A stretch of DNA of 64,000 nucleotides, from contig CAZAZX010000005.1 of the NCBI GenBank assembly GCA_964489885.1, forward strand, positions 22,945 to 86,944, written 5' to 3'. Shown here one piece after another: positions 51,707 to 60,300 of this stretch. The stretch comes from CAKOTZ01 sp964489885. GTDB taxonomy: Bacteria > Bacillota > Clostridia > TANB77 > CAG-508. The first letter of the stretch is position 1. The number at the start of each line of letters is the position of its first letter. Position numbers and translations under genes: made by a program. The notes under the pieces are model-generated. The model ran no database searches. It had not been told where the DNA came from and was given only the letters and a program-made list of their open reading frames with translations.

Positions 51707-54700
51707 TTATTTATTCTTCAAATTATTCAATATTTCTTCTTTTGAAAATTGCGGTATAAAATAGTATGAATTATCCTTATTTCTTGTGTTGAAATTGCAA
51801 ATTGAATGATATGGGCAATAAGTGCATGGTGTTTTTTTATTTTTTTTGTAATATGGTTTTAAGGAAATATCACCTTGCAAAATTTCTTTTGAAATTTCTT
51901 TAATTGTATTTATAACTTGTTTTTGTAAATTTTCAAAATCATCTTTGCTTATTGTACTTGATAATTTTGCACTTACATTCCCGTTTTTATCTAAAAATAC
52001 TGGCAAAATGTTTGAATACCCGTTTTCTAACTTAGTATCCATTGCTTTTATAACTTTAATATCATCAATAATAATTCCTTGCATTTTATAATTTTTTATT
52101 AACTCTTGTTCTAGCTCTTCATCACTTAATCTTTTTTTACTTGAAATCAAATAATCTACCAAATTAAAATAAAGTATTCCAGATGCTTTCGCATCTAGTT
52201 GTGTACTCATTTCATTTAAATATGTTAACAGTTGAATTTGCAATCCATATACAACTTCATTCAAGTCAATTTTTTTTACACTTGATTTATAATCAACTAT
52301 TCTTACATACCTTCCATTTTCTCCCAAGCTTAAATCCACTCTATCAATTTTTCCAGTTATTTCAACTTTTTCTTTGTTATCTAGTTGTATCACAATTGGA
52401 GGATAATCTCCTCCATTTTTAAATTCAATTTCACTTCCAAGCACTTTAAAGTTGCTATTTACCAATTGTAATACTATATATTCCATTGACTTTAATATAA
52501 TTTTTTTCAATTTTCTTGTTAATGTAATAAACCTTGCATTGCTTGTAAGCTTATAATATGAACTAACTTTAAGTTTTTTATCAATAATTTCTGATACAAT
52601 TTTTTCTAGCTCTTCTTTTGTGATTTCTTCAATTTTTATATTTCCTCTATTTATTTTTTCAAAGAAACTATCTATTACTTCATGCATAAAACTTCCACTA
52701 TCAACAGGCCTAATTTCTAAACTTATTGGTTCTTTCAATTTTAATCCATATTTTAAATGGAATGAAAATGGACAACTTCTATATTGTTCTAGCCTTGATA
52801 CACTTGTTTTTAATGTATTTCCATATAGTTTTTCTATTTGTTCCTTTTCTATTTTTTCTGGCACATTAGTATATTCAATTCCTTTTAATGCGTTATACAA
52901 TTTTTCATTCCATTCTTTTGAATTCTTATAATAATAATAAACAGCATACCATAAATTAGAAATACACTCTCCCTGTTTTTGAATATACAATTTTTCTAAT
53001 AAGTCATCAAATGTTGGATTTTCTATCGTCACTCTATCTTCTTTTTTTACAATATCGCTTGTTTCTTTTAGTTGTGGATACATTCTCTTGATATTATTTA
53101 TAAGAACTGATGGTCTAATTGCTTTTCCTTCTTTATCTGTTGATGTGTATGATAGAAATAATTTTTCTTCTGCTATACTTAAAGCCTTATATATATTAAA
53201 TCTCTCGTCATATAATTGCTCTAAGCTTCCCTTAGCTAGTTCAATATTTTGCTGTTTCAAAATTTCTCTATCTCCATCATCTAAAAAACCTTCATTTTTC
53301 TTTATACTTGGGAAAATACCATCATTTATACCTAAAATAAATACTGCCTTTACCTTATGAGATCTAGATCTATCTATATCTCCAATTATAACTTCATCAA
53401 GCGAACCAGGTATAGCCCCCAAAGTTTTATTTTCTAATGCAATTTTTAATATTTCTCTGTACTTTTCAAAGCTAATTTTTCTTGTACCAAACATATTAAC
53501 AATTTCATCAAAAGTATCTAAAATTATTTTTATTGAATTTTCATAATCTTTTGCTATCTCAATCTGTCCTTTATAATTTAGTTCACTTGCTTTATTATGC
53601 ATTTTTAAAAAGATTTCATTTTCGTCTAAAAAGTAATATAAATTTGATGTAATGTCTTTAACATTTTTATTATTTAAAATTGAATTTTTTAATTTTAATA
53701 ATGGTTCAATAACTTTAATTCTTAATGAATTTATTTCTTCTAGCCCATCTTTATCTAAATTTCCATACGTCCAATCGTCAATATACCATTTTTTCCCTTT
53801 TATTCCCCACTGTAAGCAATAATTTTCTAGTTTATACAGTTCCGTTTCATTGACTTCAGTCAAACCAGTTTTTAAATATGTAAATACTGTTTCATAAGAC
53901 CAATTTTTAGCAAAAATATCAAAAATAGAAATTATAAATTGAACTAAAATATTATCACTTAAATCTTTTTTTTGATCAATAAAAACAGGTATCTCATATT
54001 TATTAAATATTACCTTTGTTAAGGCTTTATAATCATCTAAATTTTTAGCAATTATTGATATATCCTTGTATCTATAATTTTCTTCTCTTACCAAATTGAT
54101 TATTTGTTTTGCTACATTTTCTATTTCAGAATATGGATTTTGGGCTAAAAATAGTTTTATATTAGCTACATCTTTATTATATTTATTTTCTGTCCTTCTA
54201 TAAATATTTTCTTCCAAATGCAATAGTTCATTATTTTTAAACCTATATAATTCATTTAAATTTATACTTTTTTTGATATCTACACCATTTTTTTTAGCAA
54301 TATCAATTAATTTTAATGCAGTTTGTTTATTTGCATAAAATAAATCAGCCTGCATATCATAGTTGTCTTCTAATTTATCTATACAAACTGTTACATTGAT
54401 TTCTTTAACCCTAACTAATAATTTTTCAATTATGTCATATTCTTGTTTTGTAAAGCCAGCAAACTCATCTAAATATAATATGCTATCATCAAAAATATGG
54501 CTTATTTCCAAGCCTTTTTCAAGCATACCTAGTGTATCTTCTCCTTCTATATATTCAGTTGGTATATTTAATTCAAATGATTTTTTTAGTAATAAAATAT
54601 CTTCTAATTTCTTCTTTAAAACGTAATTTTCAGTATTTTTTATAGCATCTTGTAGTTGTTCATTTTTAATCTTATGTTTTTTTAATTCTGTAAATATACG

Positions 54701-55054
54701 CTTAACAATATCAATATTTTTATTATTTTTGCCTAAAAAAACTAGCTTGTCTTTTTCTCTATCTAACACATCATATAAAAGTATAGATGTACTCGCATCA
54801 CTTAAAGATATCTTGGTTACACCACCCACATCTTGCATTATTCGAAATGCCATTCTTCCAAAAGTTAAAACCTCTGCATTTACAACTGAGTTTTGTTCAA
54901 CTGCATTTAGTAAATTCTTTTCCTCAGTAAAAGAAAACTGTTCTGGAGTAATTATATATATTTTTTCATTTTCATTGATTCTTTTCTTAATCTCATTAAA
55001 ACAATAATTTGTTTTTCCGCTTCCTGCTTTTCCATAAATTAATCGTAAACTCAC
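51707..55054 (-). CDS. addB: ATP-dependent helicase/nuclease subunit B
   Basis: 1,115 aa from the GTG at 55052-55054; a TTG 7 codons upstream would overlap the glycosylase gene further. AddB is the Fe-S nuclease subunit of AddAB, which processes DNA double-strand ends for recombination. N-terminal Walker A RLIYGKAGSGKTNYC, inactive-helicase-type middle, RecB-type nuclease motif RIVDYKSSVKK near 940, and the C-terminal CTYCPYHSIC iron-sulfur cysteines with the fourth Cys in YRSCPFSFHLKYGL (about 775). addA is not directly downstream, unlike many Firmicutes; udg is. Confidence 0.93.
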   Translation of the reverse strand: MSLRLIYGKAGSGKTNYCFNEIKKRINENEKIYIITPEQFSFTEEKNLLNAVEQNSVVNAEVLTFGRMAFRIMQDVGGVTKISLSDASTSILLYDVLDREKDKLVFLGKNNKNIDIVKRIFTELKKHKIKNEQLQDAIKNTENYVLKKKLEDILLLKKSFELNIPTEYIEGEDTLGMLEKGLEISHIFDDSILYLDEFAGFTKQEYDIIEKLLVRVKEINVTVCIDKLEDNYDMQADLFYANKQTALKLIDIAKKNGVDIKKSINLNELYRFKNNELLHLEENIYRRTENKYNKDVANIKLFLAQNPYSEIENVAKQIINLVREENYRYKDISIIAKNLDDYKALTKVIFNKYEIPVFIDQKKDLSDNILVQFIISIFDIFAKNWSYETVFTYLKTGLTEVNETELYKLENYCLQWGIKGKKWYIDDWTYGNLDKDGLEEINSLRIKVIEPLLKLKNSILNNKNVKDITSNLYYFLDENEIFLKMHNKASELNYKGQIEIAKDYENSIKIILDTFDEIVNMFGTRKISFEKYREILKIALENKTLGAIPGSLDEVIIGDIDRSRSHKVKAVFILGINDGIFPSIKKNEGFLDDGDREILKQQNIELAKGSLEQLYDERFNIYKALSIAEEKLFLSYTSTDKEGKAIRPSVLINNIKRMYPQLKETSDIVKKEDRVTIENPTFDDLLEKLYIQKQGECISNLWYAVYYYYKNSKEWNEKLYNALKGIEYTNVPEKIEKEQIEKLYGNTLKTSVSRLEQYRSCPFSFHLKYGLKLKEPISLEIRPVDSGSFMHEVIDSFFEKINRGNIKIEEITKEELEKIVSEIIDKKLKVSSYYKLTSNARFITLTRKLKKIILKSMEYIVLQLVNSNFKVLGSEIEFKNGGDYPPIVIQLDNKEKVEITGKIDRVDLSLGENGRYVRIVDYKSSVKKIDLNEVVYGLQIQLLTYLNEMSTQLDAKASGILYFNLVDYLISSKKRLSDEELEQELIKNYKMQGIIIDDIKVIKAMDTKLENGYSNILPVFLDKNGNVSAKLSSTISKDDFENLQKQVINTIKEISKEILQGDISLKPYYKKNKKTPCTYCPYHSICNFNTRNKDNSYYFIPQFSKEEILNNLKNK

Positions 55055-55056
55055 TT

Positions 55057-55920
55057 TTAAGCATCCCTTTTCCAATAAAATAAATATTGCTGAGCAATTC
55101 CTGCCAAATTAGAATATTTTTCTTGAGCTAGTTTTCTTATTTGCTCTTTATTCACTCTTTTTTCATCTTCTTGCTTTATGTACAACTCATTCATAACTCT
55201 TCTTACCCATACATCCACTGGAAAAACTTCAAATCTATTCAAAGCAAATAACATTATGCAATCAGCAACTTTATCCCCAACACCTGGAAATTCCTCTAGC
55301 ATTTCTCTAATTTTATTTACATCTTTTTCTTTCTTTATTTTTTCCAAATCTATATCTTTATTCAAAACCATTTGTGTTGTTTCAAATACTCTTTTGTCTC
55401 TGAATCCAAGTCCTAATCCTCTTAAATCCGCAACACTTGCCTTACTTAATTGTTCTACTGTTGGAAAAGTATGGTATTTTTCATTATTCCAAGTTATTTC
55501 ATTTCCATATTTTACAGATATTCTTTCTATTATAGATTTAATTCTTGGAATATTATTATTAGCAGATATTATAAATGAAATTAGAGTTTCCCACAAATCT
55601 TGCTTTAAAATTCTTATTCCACTTCCATAGGAAATACTTGTTTTTAAATTATCATCAATTGCACTTAAATTTCTTTTAATTTCTTCATAATCTGTTTCCA
55701 GATTAAAATATTCTGTACAAATATCTCTTATATTTCCATCAAGTATTCCAGTAAAAACTATATTATTTCCATCTTCTTTAACATTTAATACACCATTTTT
55801 TATAATTCCAGTATAAGATCCGTCATTTTGGACGTTCCATCTGAAGCATTGTCCACAATCAAATATATGCTTGGGGATAAATGATTTATTGTTTTTTATA
55901 CTGTATTTTTGTTCATTCAT
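55057..55920 (-). CDS. 8-oxoguanine DNA glycosylase (OGG1/HhH-GPD family)
   Basis: 287 aa. Excises 8-oxoguanine opposite C. N-terminal domain with HIFDCGQCFRWN, as in OGG1-type enzymes; helix-hairpin-helix LEEFPGVGDKVADCIMLFAL with the catalytic Lys in GDKVADC (about residue 218-222); PVDVWVRRVM with the conserved Asp. The start overlaps the yitT stop by four bases (ATGA), indicating translational coupling. The stop precedes the addB GTG by two bases. Confidence 0.92.
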   Translation of the reverse strand: MNEQKYSIKNNKSFIPKHIFDCGQCFRWNVQNDGSYTGIIKNGVLNVKEDGNNIVFTGILDGNIRDICTEYFNLETDYEEIKRNLSAIDDNLKTSISYGSGIRILKQDLWETLISFIISANNNIPRIKSIIERISVKYGNEITWNNEKYHTFPTVEQLSKASVADLRGLGLGFRDKRVFETTQMVLNKDIDLEKIKKEKDVNKIREMLEEFPGVGDKVADCIMLFALNRFEVFPVDVWVRRVMNELYIKQEDEKRVNKEQIRKLAQEKYSNLAGIAQQYLFYWKRDA

Positions 55921-56777
55921 TTTAATTCTTTCCCTTCTTTAAATCCTTTTCCAAATACTTCTCTTGCATTAGCTATTATAAAAAAAGCATTTTCATCTAT
56001 TTTTTTTACAATTTTTCGAATAGTTATAACTTGATTCCTAGACGTTACACACAATAAGATTGTTTTTTCTTCCTGTGTGTACATCCCCTTTCCATAAAGA
56101 CCTGTTATTCCCCTTTGAACGTCTTTATTTATCACTTCAGCTATTTCATCATATTTTTCAGATATTATAAATATTACTTTTGCAAAGTTTATACCTTCAA
56201 AAAATATATCAATTATTTTGCCCATTAAGTATATTGCTATTGCAGAATACAATCCTATTTCTATTGTTTTAAATAATATTACATTTAAAAGAACAACAAA
56301 TATATCAATTAGCATTATTATATTACTACTTTGTATTGCTGGATTATATTTTTTTACTATTGAAGTTATTAAGTCACTTCCGCCTGTTGATGCTGAAGCC
56401 TTAAGTATTAGTGCAGTACCTAGCCCTGTTAGAATTCCACCATAAATGCAAGCTAAAAATTTATCACTTGTAAAAGATGGTATTTTTTCTAAAACATTTA
56501 AAAATACAGATAAAAGTATTGTTCCTATTACAGCTTTAGCTATAAATTTTTTTCCGAGTTTTAAATATGCAATTATAAATAAAGGTAGGTTTAATATTAT
56601 AGTGGTTGTCCCCATAGATATATGCCAAAAATAATATAATATAGTTGCAATACCTGAAAAACCTCCTGAAGACAATTGATTTGGAAGTAAAAATTGAGAT
56701 GTTGCAAAAGCCATTATTAAACTTCCAAGTATAATATATATTAAATCTCTAATTTCATTTTTTAAAATAATACTCAT
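55917..56777 (-). CDS. YitT family membrane protein
   Basis: 286 aa. Five or six membrane helices in the first 200 residues, with the family pattern IILGSLIMAFATSQFLLPNQLSSGGFSGIA and a C-terminal DUF2179 domain (GITGLYGKGMYTQEEKTILLC). Transport-like function is suspected for the family but unproven. The start codon has no visible Shine-Dalgarno site and lies inside a 44-bp perfect palindrome. Length and N-terminal motif argue that this start is nevertheless right. Its stop overlaps the glycosylase start. Confidence 0.88.
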   Translation of the reverse strand: MSIILKNEIRDLIYIILGSLIMAFATSQFLLPNQLSSGGFSGIATILYYFWHISMGTTTIILNLPLFIIAYLKLGKKFIAKAVIGTILLSVFLNVLEKIPSFTSDKFLACIYGGILTGLGTALILKASASTGGSDLITSIVKKYNPAIQSSNIIMLIDIFVVLLNVILFKTIEIGLYSAIAIYLMGKIIDIFFEGINFAKVIFIISEKYDEIAEVINKDVQRGITGLYGKGMYTQEEKTILLCVTSRNQVITIRKIVKKIDENAFFIIANAREVFGKGFKEGKELK

Positions 56778-56804
56778 ACTTTAAAGTATGAGTATTATTT
56801 TAAA
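56761..56804. promoter_or_regulatory. 44-bp perfect palindrome over the yitT start codon
   Basis: Two 22-base arms, perfectly complementary (arm: TTTAAAATAATACTCATACTTT). It begins inside codon 6 of yitT and ends 3 bases before the stop side of the upstream radical-SAM-like gene. It could be a terminator for the upstream transcript, an operator, or an RNA hairpin that buries the yitT start. Confidence 0.7.
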
Positions 56805-56806
56805 TT

Positions 56807-57853
56807 TTATGCTTTTTGTTTTCTACCATCTTCAATAAAATCTGTATATGTTTTTAAAATTTTTATATTAAATTTTCCTGGGATTATGTCATCATCTTTT
56901 ACAACTTTTAAGTCAACATCATAAAAATCTTTTAATTTTTTTAAGTTTTCATTTGTAAATCCAACAACATTTGTAGCATTTGCTGAATTTACTCTTACTT
57001 CAACTTCTTTAACTTTTACATTAAATTGCTTTATTTTTTCAACTATACTATCATACCATATACTATCTTCAACAAGTTGATCAAAATTTTTCTGATATGG
57101 TCCTGCAATTATCTGTTTATTTTTTAGATTCATTGTTAAATCAGCATTTTTATATCCCATATGAATTTGATTTATTTTCTTTTTATTGAAAAAATAATAT
57201 AGTTCTTTACATCTTTCAACAGCCTGGTTTATAGTAAGAGGAACAAATTCTTCATTTTCATATTGGTTTGCAAGTTCTGAATTAGCAATAACTACTAATG
57301 GATAAATGCGAACTAATTTTGGTTTTAATTTTAATAAATCTCTAGCTGTATTTAGTTCATCTAACATTGTACTTTCTGGAAGCCCAACCATAATTTGATA
57401 TCCGAGTATAAAACCCTTTCTTCTAATTAATTTTGATGCTTTTTTTACATCATTAAATTTATATTCTGCCTTGCATTTGCCTAAAATATAATCATTGCTT
57501 GTTTGAACCGATAATTCAATAGTTTGTACTTTATATTTTTTTAGCATTTTTAAATTAGCTTTACTTATCGTATTAGGGCTTGTTGAAATACGTATTGAAT
57601 CTATTTTTCCATCTTTTATATATTCATTTACAGTTTCCAATAATTCTTCTTGTTTTTCTTCTTCTAAAGCCGTAAAATTTCCACCAAAGAAACCTACTTC
57701 CTTATAAATATCATCCCCTTGCAAATTTTCAAGAAATAAGTCAATAGTCTTTTTTATGCTTTCTCTTGTAACTTCAACTTTTTTTGAATCACAATAAAAT
57801 ATGGCTTTATTCTCACCCTCAACGTATAGAGGAATTAGGTACTCGTTTCTCAT
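56807..57853 (-). CDS. Elp3/radical-SAM-like protein lacking the Fe-S cysteines
   Basis: 348 aa. Occupies the place, between rnc and downstream genes, where Clostridia usually encode an Elp3-like radical SAM protein. The barrel is recognisable: VGFFGGNFTALEEEKQEELL, IRISTSPNTIS, TIELSVQTSNDYIL, GYQIMVGLPEST, VRIYPLVVIANSELA. However, the CxxxCxxC loop expected at residues 10-25 reads YVEGENKAIFYCDSKK; only the last Cys remains. SAM cleavage by a 4Fe-4S cluster is therefore not expected. Its start follows an AGGAAG site. Function of this version unknown. Confidence 0.82.
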   Translation of the reverse strand: MRNEYLIPLYVEGENKAIFYCDSKKVEVTRESIKKTIDLFLENLQGDDIYKEVGFFGGNFTALEEEKQEELLETVNEYIKDGKIDSIRISTSPNTISKANLKMLKKYKVQTIELSVQTSNDYILGKCKAEYKFNDVKKASKLIRRKGFILGYQIMVGLPESTMLDELNTARDLLKLKPKLVRIYPLVVIANSELANQYENEEFVPLTINQAVERCKELYYFFNKKKINQIHMGYKNADLTMNLKNKQIIAGPYQKNFDQLVEDSIWYDSIVEKIKQFNVKVKEVEVRVNSANATNVVGFTNENLKKLKDFYDVDLKVVKDDDIIPGKFNIKILKTYTDFIEDGRKQKA

Positions 57854-57897
57854 TTAATCACTTCCTTCTAAAAAGAAAACATAAGCATTAAAAAGAT

Positions 57898-58579
57898 TTA
57901 ACCGTTCATTTTTTCTAATGCATGTTTTGCAGCATCCATTTCTGCTGCCTTTTTTGTTTTTCCACGTCCCTTAGACATTTTTTTATCATTTACAATTAAT
58001 TCTACAATAAATAATTTATCGTGGTCAGGCCCGCATTTCATCAATTATTGAATAATGTATTTTTACATCTCCATGTACTTGCAATCTTTCCTGTAATACT
58101 GTTTTATAATCTTTTTGTCCTACATGTTTGCTTGCGACTTCAATTGCATCTTTTAAATTAGAAATTATAAATTTTTCGACTTGTTCCATATTTGAATCTA
58201 AATACATTGCTGCTATTACCGCTTCAACACTATCTGCTAAAATTGCTGGTCTTTCTTTGCCATTATTGGTAACTTCGCTTTTACCTAAATATAAGAAATC
58301 ACTAAAATTATGCCTTTTTGCAACTTCATATAAGCTATCTTCACACACAACTGTAGCTCTAACTTTAGTCATTTCTCCTTCTTTTAAATGTTGATAATTA
58401 TTATATAAATATTTACTTACTGTAACTTCCAAAATAGCATCGCCTAGAAATTCGAGCTTTTCATTGCTTTCTATTCTATTTTCAAATGCAAAAGAAGTAT
58501 GAGTCAATGCTTTTTTTAAAAGATTTATGTTTTTAAATTTATACCCTATATTTTTTTCTAATTCGTCAAATTCTACCAT
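57898..58579 (-). CDS. rnc: Ribonuclease III
   Basis: Cleaves double-stranded RNA in rRNA processing and mRNA decay. 226 aa, family-typical, when read with the +1 shift at codon 183 (58031-58033). I use the ATG of MVEFDELEK, preceded by AGGAGGGAG. Nuclease signature NEKLEFLGDAILE near residue 40 and DSVEAVIAAMYLD near 110. The dsRNA-binding domain begins YKTVLQERLQ and continues, only after the shift, as DEMGPDHDKLFIVELIVNDK and GRGKTKKAAEMDAAKHAL. Without the shift nearly the entire dsRNA-binding domain is lost. Follows acpP and plsX on the same strand. Confidence 0.95.
58031..58033 (-). other. In-frame CGG with +1 shift to glycine (site 12, rnc)
   Basis: Codon 183 from the chosen start. 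Preceding codon ATG; quadruplet CGGG. The zero frame stops after two codons. The shift supplies the invariant Gly of the E-x-G-P-x-H motif of the RNase III dsRNA-binding domain. Confidence 0.95.
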
Positions 58580-58652
58580 TTGCTCTCCCTCCTTTCGAAT
58601 TTGATTATATACTTTTTTCATACAATTTGCAATAAAAATGAACTAAAAAGAA

Positions 58653-58677
58653 GGCATGAAATATAGTAATTCATGCC
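58653..58677 (-). terminator. Terminator after acpP
   Basis: GGCATGAA/TTCATGCC stem with a nine-base loop, followed by TTCTTTTTAG on the minus strand, 16 bases after the acpP stop. Confidence 0.7.
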
Positions 58678-58692
58678 CACATTTTTCATTTC

Positions 58693-58932
58693 TTATGTAT
58701 TGTCTTTTATATAATCAACTACATCTCCAACTGTTACAACCTTTTCTGCATCAGCATCTGGAATTTCTATATCAAATTCTTCTTCTAATGCCATGATTAG
58801 TTCAACTATATCTAAAGAATCTGCACCTAAGTCGTCTATAAAAGATGACTCTAAAGTTACAGATGATTCTGTTGCTCCTAATTGTTCTACAATAATGGCT
58901 TTTACCTTTTCGAATATATCTTCTTGATTCAT
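58693..58932 (-). CDS. acpP: Acyl carrier protein
   Basis: Carries growing fatty acyl chains on phosphopantetheine. 79 aa from the ATG of MNQEDIFEKV, which follows AGGAGGTG; upstream in-frame starts would overlap that site. The phosphopantetheine Ser lies in DDLGADSLDIVELIMALEEEF (about residue 38). Acidic helical protein of standard length. Sits between plsX and rnc as in many Firmicutes; AcpS at 35.3 kb modifies it. Confidence 0.97.
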   Translation of the reverse strand: MNQEDIFEKVKAIIVEQLGATESSVTLESSFIDDLGADSLDIVELIMALEEEFDIEIPDADAEKVVTVGDVVDYIKDNT

Positions 58933-59057
58933 TTGGTAAAACACACCTCCTAAAATATTCATAATTTAATTCTTTATACACTTCTTTATAATATACTTTA
59001 TAAAAAATGTCAAGCATATTTTATAAGTTTTTTTATATTAGATGTATATAGGCTAAA

Positions 59058-60086
59058 TCAGGCTTTTTTCATCTTTTCAAATTCATTTATCATGATATTT
59101 ACAGAATCGTTTTTGGCAAAACGTTCAGCCTGTTTAATTGTATAATAAAATAAAAATTCATCGCTACTTCCATGTGCTTTAACAACAGGTCTTTTTACAC
59201 CTAAGAATAATGCTCCGCCATATTCACGATAATCCATTGTTTTTTTAAATCTATTAATTCCTGGAAGTGCTGTTATTGCTCCAAGTTTAGCTAGTGGTGT
59301 ACCTGTTAAGCTTTCTGTTAAAGTTCTTTTTACAAATTTTCCCATTCCTTCAACAGTTTTTAAAAATACATTCCCTGTAAATCCATCTGTAACAATTGCA
59401 TCTATTTCACCAGAAAAAGCTTCTCTTCCTTCTACATTGCCAACAAAGTTAATTCCTAATTCTGGAGACTTTTCTTTTAGTAATTTGTAACTTTCCTTCA
59501 TTAATTCATTACCTTTTGTTTCTTCTGTTCCTATATTTAATAAGCCAATTGCTGGTTTCTCAATTCCATAAGTATTTTTTAAATAAAATGTAGCCATTTG
59601 TGCAAATTGGAGTAAATTCATCGGTTTGCAATTAGTATTTGCACCTGCATCAACTAGCATTAGTCCCTTATTGTATGCAGGTAACATTGGTGCAATTGCA
59701 GGTCTATCTATTCCTTTTATTCTTCCTACCAACAATGTTGCCCCAGTCAAAAGTGCACCAGAATTTCCAGCAGATAGGAAAGCATCCCCTTTTTGTTCTT
59801 TTAATAAATTAAATCCAACTACCATAGAAGAATCCTTTTTTTGTTTAATTGCTTGAGTTGGTATATCTTCCATTTCAATTGATTGCGTTGTATGATATAT
59901 CTGTATTTTTGAACTAACTTCTGATATGTCATCTTTTGAATAAAATTCTTTAACTTTTTTATTTATTATATCCTTATTTCCTATTAGGGTAATTTTCCCT
60001 TCTATTTCTGGTGCTGCTTTAACAGCACCTTTTATTACAGCATCAGGTGCATTATCTCCGCCCATTGCGTCAACTAATATGTTCAT
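59058..60086 (-). CDS. plsX: Phosphate acyltransferase PlsX
   Basis: Makes acyl-phosphate from acyl-ACP for phospholipid synthesis. 342 aa. I choose the ATG at 60084-60086 (MNILVDAMGGDNAP), 9 bases after AAAGGAG, over a GTG two codons upstream. Family motifs: DAMGGDNAPDAVIKGA, SAGNSGALLTGAT, ALLDAG-type LMLVDAGANTNCKP, FVGNVEGREAFSGEIDAIVTDGFTGN. First gene of the plsX-acpP-rnc group; no fapR or rpmF upstream within the window. Confidence 0.97.
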   Translation of the reverse strand: MNILVDAMGGDNAPDAVIKGAVKAAPEIEGKITLIGNKDIINKKVKEFYSKDDISEVSSKIQIYHTTQSIEMEDIPTQAIKQKKDSSMVVGFNLLKEQKGDAFLSAGNSGALLTGATLLVGRIKGIDRPAIAPMLPAYNKGLMLVDAGANTNCKPMNLLQFAQMATFYLKNTYGIEKPAIGLLNIGTEETKGNELMKESYKLLKEKSPELGINFVGNVEGREAFSGEIDAIVTDGFTGNVFLKTVEGMGKFVKRTLTESLTGTPLAKLGAITALPGINRFKKTMDYREYGGALFLGVKRPVVKAHGSSDEFLFYYTIKQAERFAKNDSVNIMINEFEKMKKA

Positions 60087-60193
60087 GCACACTTACTCCT
60101 TTCAATTATTTGTTTGTTAATTTATATTCAGCTTTCATATATTTTATTGTTTTTTAATAAAAAAATCAATAGTTTTTGGGAATTTAAACAAAT

Positions 60194-60228
60194 AAAAAAC
60201 CTATTTACATATTGTAAATAGGTTTTTT
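60194..60228. terminator. Bidirectional terminator between the SpaA-like gene and plsX
   Basis: AAAAAACCTATTTACA, three-base loop, TGTAAATAGGTTTTTT: a 16-bp perfect stem with A- and T-runs. Confidence 0.9.
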
Positions 60229-60230
60229 AT

Positions 60231-60299
60231 TTTTATTGTGAAACAACAAGTTTTTTTAGACCTCACCAACGGTTCTAGCTATGCAAAGTGGGTCAGGCT
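60231..60299 (-). repeat. IS200/IS605-like palindromic end remnant, copy 3
   Basis: Read on the minus strand: GAGCCTGACCCAC, a hairpin region with GCTAGAACC, then AACTTGTTGTTTCAC, matching the order of copies 1 and 2. It immediately abuts the stop of the SpaA-like gene and the terminator above. Orientation is opposite to the other two copies. Confidence 0.5.
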
Positions 60300-60300
60300 C

